Part shown: positions 34,536 to 43,443 of the stretch, piece by piece
Layout of the letters: every line of letters begins with the position of its first letter
Numbering within the stretch: position 1 is the first letter of the stretch
DNA from: Lysobacteraceae bacterium NML95-0200
Lineage (GTDB): Bacteria > Pseudomonadota > Gammaproteobacteria > Xanthomonadales > Xanthomonadaceae
Length of the DNA: 51,060 bases
Assembly: GCA_002798255.1 (NCBI GenBank)
Contig: NWQQ01000027.1
Span: 1 to 51,060, forward strand
Direction: 5' to 3'
The notes under the pieces: model-generated
Databases searched by the model: none
The model's input: only the letters and a program-made list of their open reading frames with translations
Told to the model about the DNA's origin: nothing
Translations under genes and position numbers: made by a program

Positions 34536-35033
34536 TTATTTGGGCGCTACATGCAAGGTGATGCCGGGCACGGTCAATGCGCCGGTTTGCAATGCATCAA
34601 ACCGCTGTTTGACTTGGGTGCAGGTGTCGTTGCTTTCACAGCCGGTTTTGAAGGTAGAGATGAATACGGCTACTTCCTTGCCTTGCTCGAATGTCGGAAA
34701 AGGCTGCTGGCTGAGTGCTGCCCAGGATTCCTGGAGCAGCGAAATCGGCATGGCATTGCTGGCGGCCGCAGGCAAGGCTTGCGGCAAGGGACTGGCCTCG
34801 GTCAGTTGTGCTACCAGCTTGCCGTCCTTGTTGAATAGCCAGACGGCGGGAAACTGCATTCTTGACTCAAACTGGTAGCCGGATTTTTGTGATTTTTCCA
34901 CCACCATGCCGATGAATTTGCCCAGCGCAGGGTCCTGGCTGTTATCCGCCTCGGGACTTGCGGCGCTTTCCGTCTGGCAGGCAGTCAGTGCCAGTAAAAG
35001 CAGGGGCAGGATGAAGGGGATTTTGGTTTTCAT
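34536..35033 (-). CDS. CX5C lipoprotein 1 of the ABC exporter block
   Basis: 165 residues. Lipoprotein signal MKTKIPFILPLLLLALTAC with lipobox LTAC and Gln at +2. The mature domain is a paralog of lipoprotein 2: MQFPAVWLFNKDGKLVAQL aligns with the corresponding strand there, and CESNDTC gives the same CX5C spacing. AGGA precedes the start at 35033 by eight bases; the frame extends upstream to 35102, but the signal peptide fixes the start. No known family was recognised. The pair may be substrate-binding or accessory proteins for the exporter, or may protect the cell from its product. Confidence 0.75.
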   Translation of the reverse strand: MKTKIPFILPLLLLALTACQTESAASPEADNSQDPALGKFIGMVVEKSQKSGYQFESRMQFPAVWLFNKDGKLVAQLTEASPLPQALPAAASNAMPISLLQESWAALSQQPFPTFEQGKEVAVFISTFKTGCESNDTCTQVKQRFDALQTGALTVPGITLHVAPK

Positions 35034-35074
35034 GGCGCTGTCCTGTGCTGTGGGTTTCAAAGGCGTGAAAGCAA

Positions 35075-35100
35075 GCACGCCGGGATTTCTCCCGGCGCGC
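35075..35100 (-). terminator. Hairpin between the peptide gene and the lipoprotein genes
   Basis: An 11-bp stem with one mismatch (GCACGCCGGGA against TCCCGGCGCGC) and loop TTTC. It lies just after the peptide stop at 35109 and just before the lipoprotein start. On the minus strand TTGCTTTC follows, a weak T-run. It could be a partial terminator or an mRNA 3'-end stabiliser that keeps the peptide transcript more abundant than the rest. Confidence 0.5.
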
Positions 35101-35108
35101 AAAGCGGA

Positions 35109-35252
35109 TTAGCAGGCAATAACGATGTAAACCCCATTGATGCGGGCTGCGACAGAACCCTGTGGCACCGGCGTGATATCTGGTTGTGCCATGGACGCGG
35201 GGGCGAGGCTCATGGCGCTGGCGAGCAACAAACCACTTACAGCACTTTTCAT
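35109..35252 (-). CDS. 47-residue exported peptide ending in cysteine
   Basis: First gene of the ABC exporter block. Residues 1-22 form a Sec signal peptide (MKSAVSGLLLASAMSLAPAS, then MA), with likely cleavage before Gln23. The mature 25-residue peptide begins QPDITPVPQG and ends NGVYIVIAC, with its single Cys as the last residue. AAGAAG lies seven bases before the ATG. There is no double-glycine leader, and no radical-SAM, lanthionine or protease gene nearby. I recognise no family. It could be a secreted signal, a bacteriocin-like peptide or a small envelope factor. Coding is supported by the signal peptide, its position, and the hairpin after it. Confidence 0.6.
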   Translation of the reverse strand: MKSAVSGLLLASAMSLAPASMAQPDITPVPQGSVAARINGVYIVIAC

Positions 35253-35295
35253 GTGAAAGCTTCTTTGGGGGTGAAGTGGGGGTAGTCCCTGCAAC

Positions 35296-35310
35296 ATTCA
35301 TTTCATGAAT
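35296..35310. promoter_or_regulatory. Inverted repeat upstream of the peptide gene
   Basis: ATTCAT-TTC-ATGAAT, perfect 6-bp arms, 44 bases before the peptide ATG on the minus strand. The flanking DNA is AT-rich for this region (minus strand TAACATTAAGTATTGATTC). It could be an operator over the promoter of the exporter block. The region 35253-35477 also holds the glyA upstream sequence, where a TAGAAT (35444-35449) could be a -10 box. Confidence 0.35.
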
Positions 35311-35477
35311 CAATACTTAATGTTACAGGAGTGCTTCTTTTATCAAACTTGTTTTCAGGGTGTCAAGCCGGGCGCGCAGGAGTCTTGGGGCTGAATGCGG
35401 GGCGGCGGTGGCAGTTTTGCGCTTTCCAATGCGCCGGATGGCTTAGAATCGCGGTTTTCCCTGCCCCGGAGTGTGCC

Positions 35478-36731
<1,254 letters not shown>

Positions 36732-36749
36732 TCGCTGAAAGTCGCCCTC

Positions 36750-37265
36750 ATGCACTGCCCGTATTGCCAGCATAGTGATACCCGCGTGGTGGATTCGCGG
36801 GTCAGCGAAGACGGCGCGACCATCCGCCGCCGCCGCGAGTGCGAAGCCTGCGGCGAGCGTTTTTCCACGCTGGAAACCATCGAGCTGAAACTGCCGACCA
36901 TCGTCAAATCCGATGGCCGGCGGCAGCCCTTTGACGGACTGAAGCTGCGGCAGAGCTTTGACCGCGCCCTGCAAAAACGCCCGGTATCCGAATCGCAGGT
37001 GGAGGCGGCCGTGCGCGCGGTGGTGCATCAGGTGCGCATGACTGCCGAACGCGAACTGTCCACCCGCCGTGTCGGCGAGTTTGTGCTGGCCGAGCTGCGC
37101 AAGCTCGACCAGGTGGCCTTTGTGCGCTTTGCCTCGGTGTATCGCTCGTTTGAGGATGTCGAAGACTTCCGACAGGAGCTTGACCGTCTGGTGCGCGACC
37201 CGGTGGTATCCGGCGCGCAACAGGCGCTGCCGATTACAGAGCCTGAAAAAACGCGGCGCAAATGA
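36750..37265 (+). CDS. nrdR: Transcriptional repressor NrdR
   Basis: Repressor of ribonucleotide reductase genes; senses ATP/dATP. The zinc ribbon is complete (C3, C6, C31, C34 in MHCPYC and CEACGERF) and is followed by an ATP-cone domain ([20 protein letters not shown] onward). Length is 171 residues; the C-terminal tail after about residue 150 is a little longer than the minimum. It overlaps ribD by four bases (ATGA). Confidence 0.96.
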   Translation: MHCPYCQHSDTRVVDSRVSEDGATIRRRRECEACGERFSTLETIELKLPTIVKSDGRRQPFDGLKLRQSFDRALQKRPVSESQVEAAVRAVVHQVRMTAERELSTRRVGEFVLAELRKLDQVAFVRFASVYRSFEDVEDFRQELDRLVRDPVVSGAQQALPITEPEKTRRK

Positions 37266-38359
37266 GCGCGGGCTTCAGTACTTTCGACCAGGCCGCCATG
37301 CAACGCGCACTGGCATTGGCCGAGCGTGGCGCTTACAGCACCCGCCCCAATCCGATGGTCGGCTGCGTGCTGGCGCAGGGCGAGGTCATCGTGGGCGAAG
37401 GCTGGCACCAGCGCAAGGGCGAGCCGCATGCCGAAATCTTCGCCCTGCAAAATGCGGGCGAAGCCGCGCGCGGCGCCACTGCCTATGTGACGCTGGAGCC
37501 CTGCGCGCATACCGGCAGCACCGGGCCGTGCGCCGATGCGCTGATTGCCGCAGGCGTGCACCGCGTGGTGGCGGCGATGCGCGACCCGTTTCCGCAAGTC
37601 AACGGAGCCGGTTTCGACAGGCTGCGCCATGCCGGTATCGCCGTGCAGTCCGGGCTGATGGAGACTGAGGCGCGCTGGCTCAATCGCGGTTTTCTCTCGG
37701 CTATCGAGCGTGGTCGCCCGTGGCTGCGGGTCAAGATGGGCACGAGCCTGGATGGCCGCACGGCGCTTGCCAATGGCCAGTCGCAATGGATTACCGGCGC
37801 GGCCGCGCGCGCCGATGTGCAGCGTTACCGCGCCCGCAGTAGCGCCATTCTGACCGGCAGCGGCACGGCGCTGGCCGATAATCCGCGCCTGACCGTGCGG
37901 CTGGACGAGGAGTGCGACTTCATCGCGCCGCTGCGCGTGGTGCTCGATAGCCGCTTGCAAACGCCAGCGGGCTCGCACCTTCTGGATGGCAGCGCGCCGA
38001 CCCTTTTCCTGCACCGGGCGGGTATCACCCCGGATGCGCGTTTTGCCCGCGTTGAGTGTGCTGCTGTTGCGCGTGATGAGGCCGGGCTGTCACTGCCGCA
38101 GGTGATGCAAGCCCTTGCCGCGCGCGGCGTGCAGGAAATACAGGTGGAAGCCGGTGCGCAATTGGCAGGGGCGCTGCTGCGCGCCGGGCTGGTCGATGAG
38201 TTACTGCTGTATTTGGCGCCCAGTGTGCTGGGGGACGAGGGGTGCGGTTTGTTTGCCGGGCTGGGGCTTGAAACCTTGGCCGACGCACCACGCTTTGCCT
38301 TTCACGATGTCACACGCCTGGGCGATGACCTGCGCTTGACACTTCTCCTAACGAGGTAA
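37262..38359 (+). CDS. ribD: Bifunctional pyrimidine deaminase/reductase of riboflavin synthesis
   Basis: Catalyses the second and third steps of riboflavin synthesis: deamination, then NADPH-dependent reduction of the ribosyl side chain. N-terminal deaminase domain with the zinc site [10 protein letters not shown] and [17 protein letters not shown] (about residues 50-90). C-terminal reductase domain from about residue 148 ([20 protein letters not shown]). Length 365 is typical. The start overlaps nrdR. ribE follows after four bases. Confidence 0.96.
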   Translation: MSAGFSTFDQAAMQRALALAERGAYSTRPNPMVGCVLAQGEVIVGEGWHQRKGEPHAEIFALQNAGEAARGATAYVTLEPCAHTGSTGPCADALIAAGVHRVVAAMRDPFPQVNGAGFDRLRHAGIAVQSGLMETEARWLNRGFLSAIERGRPWLRVKMGTSLDGRTALANGQSQWITGAAARADVQRYRARSSAILTGSGTALADNPRLTVRLDEECDFIAPLRVVLDSRLQTPAGSHLLDGSAPTLFLHRAGITPDARFARVECAAVARDEAGLSLPQVMQALAARGVQEIQVEAGAQLAGALLRAGLVDELLLYLAPSVLGDEGCGLFAGLGLETLADAPRFAFHDVTRLGDDLRLTLLLTR

Positions 38360-38363
38360 ACCC

Positions 38364-38963
38364 ATGTTCACCGGCCTGATACAAGGCGTTGGCCGCCTGC
38401 AAAAAACCGAAAACCTGCAAGGCGATGTGCGTCTGCATATTGATGTCGGCTCGCTGCCATTTGCCGATGTTGCGCTTGGCGAGAGCATCGCCGTCAACGG
38501 CGTATGCCTGACCGTTGTGGCTTTCGATGCGGCCAGCTTTGCCGCTGATGTCTCCACCGAGACGCTGGCGCTCACCACGCTGGGCGGGCTGGCCGCAGGC
38601 GCAGCGGTCAATCTGGAGCGCGCCCTGCTGCCGACCGACCGCCTGGGCGGGCATCTGGTCAGCGGCCATGTCGATGGCGTGGGAAAGGTGCTGGCGATTT
38701 GGCCCGATGCCCGCGCCGCGCGCTGGCGTTTCTCGCTGCCGCAAACGCTTGCCCGTTACGTCGCCAAAAAAGGCTCGATTTGCGTCGATGGCGTCAGCCT
38801 CACCGTCAACGAAGCAGGCGAAGATTTTTTTGAAGTCGCCCTGATTCCGCATACCGTCGCGCATACCGCCTTTGCCGAAAAAACCATCGGCGATGCGGTG
38901 AATCTGGAAATCGACCTGATGGCGCGTTATGTGGAGCGCCTGCTGGCAAGCCAGAACGGCTGA
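38364..38963 (+). CDS. ribE: Riboflavin synthase alpha chain
   Basis: Dismutates two 6,7-dimethyl-8-ribityllumazine molecules to riboflavin. Two tandem lumazine-binding barrels are visible: first MFTGLIQGVGRLQKTE, IAVNGVCLTVVAFDA; second GHLVSGHVDGVGKV with KGSICVDGVSLTVNEA. Length 199 is normal. ACGAGG precedes the ATG. Its stop lies two bases from the end of the zeta-like toxin gene on the other strand, which interrupts the usual rib gene run. Confidence 0.96.
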   Translation: MFTGLIQGVGRLQKTENLQGDVRLHIDVGSLPFADVALGESIAVNGVCLTVVAFDAASFAADVSTETLALTTLGGLAAGAAVNLERALLPTDRLGGHLVSGHVDGVGKVLAIWPDARAARWRFSLPQTLARYVAKKGSICVDGVSLTVNEAGEDFFEVALIPHTVAHTAFAEKTIGDAVNLEIDLMARYVERLLASQNG

Positions 38964-39611
38964 TTACGGCGTATGGCCTGATTCGGCCAGCGACAGTGTG
39001 GCTTCCATGATGGGTTTGGCCCAGTCGGGCGTTTTGCGCAGCGCCTGTGGCGTGTCGGGATGAACGATGCGCCCAGCGTCAAGCCATAGCAGCAAACGCG
39101 GGTCAGGGCTGGGCTGGCCGATGACCGCCTCGGCGCTGTTGTCATAGACATGCAACTGGCGCAAATGCGGCAGCAGTGTAATCAGGTTGGTAAGCGAGTG
39201 ATGCCAGCGTTCGCGGATTTTCTCCTCCGGGATATCGTGGCCGCCATGGCGTACCCGCTGGCGTACACGGGCGATATGGCGCTCGACCGAGTCCAGCCCG
39301 CAGAACCACATCACCACATCATGGCTGCCCGTGGCCTGCCGCAGTCTGGCCGCAATGGTGTTGCCGCCCAGCGTGGTTTCAAAAGCGTAATGGCGATGAT
39401 GGGCAATGGCCGCATCCAGCATTCGTACACCTTCGTGCCAGGCCGCCGCATTGGCGGCATCCAGCGGCATGCCCGTGGCAGCGGCAAGCTCACGGGCAAA
39501 TGTGTCGGGGTTGAACCAGTCAAGACCGCACTGCCGCAATGCCGCGCCGCCAAGGCTGCTCTTGCCTGCGCCATTGACACCGGCCAGAACCAGCAGGCGA
39601 GGGCGGGGCAT
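38964..39611 (-). CDS. Zeta-toxin-like P-loop kinase (toxin of a TA pair)
   Basis: 215 residues. P-loop AGVNGAGKSS at residues 10-19, then FNPDTFA with Asp36 in the position of the catalytic Asp of zeta kinases, and FETTL at 77-81, a zeta/AAA_33 hallmark. Zeta toxins phosphorylate UDP-N-acetylglucosamine or similar sugars and block cell-wall synthesis; that this protein does so is inference. The start at 39611 is four bases after the antitoxin stop. It converges tail-to-tail with ribE. Confidence 0.8.
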   Translation of the reverse strand: MPRPRLLVLAGVNGAGKSSLGGAALRQCGLDWFNPDTFARELAAATGMPLDAANAAAWHEGVRMLDAAIAHHRHYAFETTLGGNTIAARLRQATGSHDVVMWFCGLDSVERHIARVRQRVRHGGHDIPEEKIRERWHHSLTNLITLLPHLRQLHVYDNSAEAVIGQPSPDPRLLLWLDAGRIVHPDTPQALRKTPDWAKPIMEATLSLAESGHTP

Positions 39612-39615
39612 GGGC

Positions 39616-39969
39616 TTAATAGTCCTTGCCGGTGAAAACCTTGCCGTGCAGCTGCAACGGCTGCGCGAAAAGCGCGTCAATTTTTTCTCCGGTATCCGGG
39701 GCGTTCAGGCAGGCCAGGCGCTGGTCAAACTCATGGCGCAGCCTTTCCAGTGCGTGCTGGTCGCGCTCGGCCTTGCTGCGCAGCGCAGCAAGCATCGCCT
39801 GATACTCGGCCACCGACAAAATCACCGCCTCGGGCTGCGCGTGATTGGTCACCAGCACCCGGCCATCGCGGGCCACATTCCGCATCACTCCGCGCCAGCC
39901 CAGCTTTTTCACATCGGAAGCCGGCGTGCGCGGCAGGCTGTCAACATCGGCAAGTGCAGCGGTGTTCAT
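39616..39969 (-). CDS. Phd/YefM-family antitoxin
   Basis: 117 residues. The N-terminal DNA-binding domain is seen as GWRGVMRNVARDGRVLVTNH and QPEAVILSVAEYQAMLAAL, the Phd/YefM pattern. The C-terminal part (from about residue 65, charged helix) would bind and neutralise the toxin. GGGAGG lies six bases before the ATG. The toxin gene follows in the same operon. Phd/YefM antitoxins usually accompany RelE/Doc-type toxins; a zeta partner is less familiar to me, although I believe similar pairs occur in Xanthomonadales. Likely autorepressor acting at the repeats upstream. Confidence 0.85.
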   Translation of the reverse strand: MNTAALADVDSLPRTPASDVKKLGWRGVMRNVARDGRVLVTNHAQPEAVILSVAEYQAMLAALRSKAERDQHALERLRHEFDQRLACLNAPDTGEKIDALFAQPLQLHGKVFTGKDY

Positions 39970-40003
39970 GGCAAGCCTCCCAGGGGAATAGGTATCCATT
40001 ATG

Positions 40004-40034
40004 CCCAAATGGGGAAATTTACCCTGAATGGGGA
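40004..40034 (-). promoter_or_regulatory. Repeated operator-like sites upstream of the antitoxin gene
   Basis: AATGGGGA occurs at 40008-40015 and again at 40027-40034, 19 bases apart. Each copy has CCC a few bases before it (CCC-AAAT-GGG and CCC-TGAAT-GGG), giving two small inverted repeats. A -10-like CATAAT for the minus strand lies at 40003-39998. The arrangement fits an autoregulated toxin-antitoxin promoter. Confidence 0.45.
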
Positions 40035-40144
40035 TTTGTCGGCACTCACCATGTTGCGTCATGGCTTCGCCATTGCCCTGCCGTGTCCGGGGCTTCATCA
40101 TGTATGGCTGTTGGTTTGCCAATGCCCAAGACAAGGGGGCTGAA

Positions 40145-40747
40145 ATGACTGTCGGAAAGAAAGTATTCGTCGTGCTGCTATTGCTGTTGATGGCGCCGGG
40201 TGCGTGGGCGCAGCGCGCGGTGGATGCGGCCCAGTTCAGCGTATCCGGGGTGAAGCTCGGCATGGAGTGGGAGCAGGCGCAGCGTGTGGCCAGCAGTTTC
40301 ATGCAGGTGCCGCCCAGTGCCGTCAAACCGTTTACGCTCAATAATCAAATTACCGGCAGGCGGCAGCCAATGGGGTTTGAAATCAGTGCGCCCAATGGCT
40401 CATTGCGGGTCAGGTTTGCGGCGGAGCCGGATTTGAATGGCGCTATCCGGGTCAGCGCGGTGGAATATGAAATCCCCTGGTCACAGGAAAATGCCGAGCG
40501 CCTGCGTCAGGCTGCGCTGGAAAAATACGGCTCGCCCTCCAGCGCGCTTGAAAGCGTGAATCTGCAATGGTGCGCCCATCCGAATGAAAACCCTGGGTTG
40601 GGTTGCGCCAATATGGGGCATCAAGGTCAGGCCGAGCAGGCCGTGCTGGAAGCCGTCGGCAATAAATTGTCCCTGCAAGACAGGGGCGCGCATATCCGCA
40701 TGCAGCGCTATCTGGACAGCAAACGCAGCACCACACCCCGCTTTTGA
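40145..40747 (+). CDS. Exported protein of unknown function
   Basis: 200 residues with a clean Sec signal (MTVGKKVFVVLLLLLMAPGA, cleavage after WAQ or nearby). The mature part starts AVDAAQFSVSGVKLGMEWEQ, a pattern seen in many small periplasmic proteins of Xanthomonadales with a GVxLGM segment; no function is known to me. Two cysteines (QWCAHP and LGCANM) could form a disulfide. GGGGG lies six bases before the ATG at 40145; the longer frame from 40028 would remove the signal peptide from the N terminus. It ends nine bases before ribBA. Confidence 0.65.
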   Translation: MTVGKKVFVVLLLLLMAPGAWAQRAVDAAQFSVSGVKLGMEWEQAQRVASSFMQVPPSAVKPFTLNNQITGRRQPMGFEISAPNGSLRVRFAAEPDLNGAIRVSAVEYEIPWSQENAERLRQAALEKYGSPSSALESVNLQWCAHPNENPGLGCANMGHQGQAEQAVLEAVGNKLSLQDRGAHIRMQRYLDSKRSTTPRF

Positions 40748-40756
40748 GAGTAATCC

Positions 40757-41857
40757 ATGTCTTTTGCCTCCATCCCCGAATTGCTTGAAGAAATCCGTGC
40801 CGGGCGGATGGTGGTCATCGTCGATGACGAGGACCGCGAGAACGAGGGTGACCTCATTATGGCCGCAGAGCTGGTCAAGCCTTCGGACATCAATTTCATG
40901 GTCACGCATGCGCGCGGGCTGGTATGCCTGTCGCTGACCCGCGAGCGTTGCCGGCAGTTGGGCTTGCCGCCGATGGTGCGCGACAACACTTCGCCGCATC
41001 ACACCAATTTCACGGTTTCCATCGAGGCCGCCGAAGGCGTGACTACCGGCATCAGTGCCTATGACCGTGCGCATACCATCCGCACGGCGGTGCGCCCGGA
41101 TGCCAGTGCGCATGACCTGTCGCAGCCGGGGCATATCTTTCCGCTGATGGCGCAGCCCGGCGGGGTGCTGAACCGCGCCGGACATACCGAAGCGGCCAGC
41201 GACTTGTCCCTGCTGGCCGGGCTGGAGCCTGCCGGGGTGCTGGTGGAGATTCTGAATGCCGATGGCAGCATGGCGCGCCGCCCGCAGCTGGAAGTTTTTG
41301 CCCGCGAGCATGGCCTGAAAATGGGCTCGATTGAGGCGCTGATTCGCTACCGGCTGGAAACCGAACACACCATCGAGCGCATCGACAGCCGTGAAATCGA
41401 CACCCCGCATGGCCGCTTCATGCTGCACAGCTACCGTGACCGCATCAGCCACGGTCTGCATTTTGCCCTGCAAAAAGGCGAGGCTAATGCCGCCGTGCCG
41501 ACGCTGGCGCGCATCCAGATGCAGAACGTGCTGGCCGATGCGCTGCAATGGCAGCGCGAAGACTTTGGCCCGCTGACCGGCCAGACGCTGGCGGCCATCG
41601 ACAAGGCCGGGCAAGGCGTGCTGCTGCTGCTGGCCGACAACGCCAGCCCGGAGACACTGCTGGCGCGGCTGCGCAATGAGGCCGCTGCCACGCCCGCCGC
41701 GCCGGTGGCCGAGTGGCGGCGCAATGGCGCGGGCAGCCAGATTCTGGCGGATCTTGGTTACGGCAAGCTGCGGGTGATCGGCACGCCGCGCAAGCAGGTG
41801 GGTCTGGGCGGCTTCGGGCTGGAAGTGGTGGAATATCTTTCGCTTGCGGAGCATTGA
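40757..41857 (+). CDS. ribB: 3,4-dihydroxy-2-butanone-4-phosphate synthase with degenerate GTP cyclohydrolase II domain
   Basis: Makes the four-carbon precursor of riboflavin from ribulose 5-phosphate. The N-terminal domain (about 1-205) has [40 protein letters not shown] and [18 protein letters not shown], all standard RibB motifs. The C-terminal domain (about 208-366) is shaped like GTP cyclohydrolase II but contains no cysteine at all, so the CxD...CxC zinc site needed for catalysis is gone. A true RibA must therefore be encoded elsewhere. Such RibBX fusions are known in proteobacteria. The next gene is tsaB, not the usual ribH. Confidence 0.92.
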   Translation: MSFASIPELLEEIRAGRMVVIVDDEDRENEGDLIMAAELVKPSDINFMVTHARGLVCLSLTRERCRQLGLPPMVRDNTSPHHTNFTVSIEAAEGVTTGISAYDRAHTIRTAVRPDASAHDLSQPGHIFPLMAQPGGVLNRAGHTEAASDLSLLAGLEPAGVLVEILNADGSMARRPQLEVFAREHGLKMGSIEALIRYRLETEHTIERIDSREIDTPHGRFMLHSYRDRISHGLHFALQKGEANAAVPTLARIQMQNVLADALQWQREDFGPLTGQTLAAIDKAGQGVLLLLADNASPETLLARLRNEAAATPAAPVAEWRRNGAGSQILADLGYGKLRVIGTPRKQVGLGGFGLEVVEYLSLAEH

Positions 41858-41859
41858 AG

Positions 41860-42573
41860 ATGCGGCTGCTGGCACTGGAAACCTGTACCGAGGCCTGCTC
41901 GGTGGCGCTGGTCAATGAGGGTCTTGTGCACGCGCGTTACGAGCTGGCGCCGCGCCGTCATGCCGAGCTGGTGCTGCCCTGGATAGAGGCGCTGCTGGCA
42001 GAAAACGGCCTTGCACGCAGCGACCTGGGCGCGATTGCCGTGGGGCGCGGCCCCGGCGCGTTTACTGGCGTGCGGCTGGGCATTTCGCTGGCACAGGGGC
42101 TGGCGCTGGCGCTTGAGCGGCCATTGATTGGTATTTCCACGCTGGCGGCATTGGCGATGCGCGCGGGCGCGGATGAAGGCGCGCGCGTGCTGGCCGCGAT
42201 AGATGCGCGCATGGGCGAAGTGTACTGGTGCAGTTATCAGATACGCGATGGCGAGCCGGTGGCGCTTGGCGGTGAGCAGGTTGGCACGCCACAGAGCGTC
42301 AGGATTGAAGGCGAGGGCTGGCATGGCGTGGGTAGCGGCTTTGCCGCAGAAAAAAGCGCCTTGCCGAGGTTCCTGTATGAGCAGCTTGCCGCTGTCGATG
42401 CACTGGCCTTGCCGCATGCGGCGGATATTGCCCGGCTTGCCGTTCGCGCCCATGCCCGTGGTCAGGCGCTACCGCCCGAGCAGGTGGAGCCGGCTTACTT
42501 GCGCAACAATGTGGCGCTGACGATTAAGGAGCAGCAGGCGTTGCGCGCCGCCAAGGCGGATTCTGGGGGCTGA
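41860..42573 (+). CDS. tsaB: tRNA threonylcarbamoyladenosine biosynthesis protein TsaB
   Basis: Partner of TsaD and TsaE in making the t6A37 modification of ANN-decoding tRNAs. It is 237 residues and begins RLLALETCTEACSVALVNEG, then RRHAELVLPWIEALLAENGL and GRGPGAFTGVRLGISLAQGL, the TsaB signature. The ATG at 41860 is two bases after the ribBA stop; GCGGAG precedes it. Its stop converges on the tonB-like gene, which ends at the very next base. Confidence 0.95.
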   Translation: MRLLALETCTEACSVALVNEGLVHARYELAPRRHAELVLPWIEALLAENGLARSDLGAIAVGRGPGAFTGVRLGISLAQGLALALERPLIGISTLAALAMRAGADEGARVLAAIDARMGEVYWCSYQIRDGEPVALGGEQVGTPQSVRIEGEGWHGVGSGFAAEKSALPRFLYEQLAAVDALALPHAADIARLAVRAHARGQALPPEQVEPAYLRNNVALTIKEQQALRAAKADSGG

Positions 42574-43443
42574 TTATTCGTCCGTGAACTGCCCGCCGGG
42601 ACGGAAATTCCAGGTGCGCACCACGTTCAGCACATCTACCGGCTCATCGGTCCTGGGTAGTGGCGGATAAGGCTCGGCGAGGCGGGCGATGCGCAGCGCC
42701 GCCTGGTCGATGAGGTCGATGCCGCTGGAGCGCACGATGGAGGCCGACTCCACCGAGCCATCGCGGCGGATGCCGATGCTGACCACCACCTGCCCGTACA
42801 GGTTGCGGCTGCGCGCGGCTTCCGGGTAGTTCAGGTTGCCGATGCGCTCCACCCGATCGACCCAGCGGCGCAGATATTCGGCATAGACATATTCCTTGGT
42901 GCTGGCAGAGACAAACTTGCGCTTGGGGCGCTGCGCATAACGCTCGGAGTTGAGGTGGATTTCTGCGGCCAGCCGCGCCATCGCCAGATCATGATTGATT
43001 TTGCGCTGCCCCTGCGGCGAGGGGGCAGCCGGGTTTTCCGGGGTATCACGGGCTTCGGGCAGGCGGCGGGTGTCATCGCCGCCGCTGACCACGCGCGCCT
43101 CCGGTGGCGGCGAGACTTGCGGGCTTTCGGCGCGCATCGGCTGCGGGGCAATGCCGGACTCGGGCAGTGGCAGCTCGCCGCTTTGCGGGTCGGTGGGACG
43201 CGCGGATTTGTCATGCTCGCCGCCGCCCTGGTTGCTGACCTGAGCCAGGAATTCGGCTTCTTTCGGGGTGAGCGGAGTGCGGGTTTCCGAAAGCATCACA
43301 TCCAGCATTGGCGTCAGCGGCGCCGAATCGCTGGCTGCCCAACCCACGCCCAGAATCAGCAGTGCATGCAGCAAGGCCGAAAGCGTCAGGGTGGCACCCA
43401 GACGGTCGTGTTCACCGGGTTTGCGGGCTTTGCGTTCAGTCAT
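42574..43443 (-). CDS. TonB-like energy transducer
   Basis: 289 residues: short cytoplasmic N terminus, one helix (LGATLTLSALLHALLILGVG), a periplasmic linker rich in Pro, Glu and Ser, and a C-terminal TonB fold (YPEAARSRNLYGQVVVSIGI, RRDGSVESASIVRSSGIDLI). TonB proteins couple the proton gradient to outer-membrane receptors, but this type, next to gshB and the Pil-Chp operon, has a long helical spacer and may serve another outer-membrane partner. It is coupled to gshB (four-base overlap), which is upstream in the operon. No exbB or exbD nearby. Confidence 0.85.
   Translation of the reverse strand: MTERKARKPGEHDRLGATLTLSALLHALLILGVGWAASDSAPLTPMLDVMLSETRTPLTPKEAEFLAQVSNQGGGEHDKSARPTDPQSGELPLPESGIAPQPMRAESPQVSPPPEARVVSGGDDTRRLPEARDTPENPAAPSPQGQRKINHDLAMARLAAEIHLNSERYAQRPKRKFVSASTKEYVYAEYLRRWVDRVERIGNLNYPEAARSRNLYGQVVVSIGIRRDGSVESASIVRSSGIDLIDQAALRIARLAEPYPPLPRTDEPVDVLNVVRTWNFRPGGQFTDE

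Noticed and set aside
38340-40756. Possible FMN riboswitch near the rib genes
   Set aside because: I found no RFN-element-like conserved stems upstream of ribD, ribE or ribBA; ribD is coupled to nrdR by overlap.
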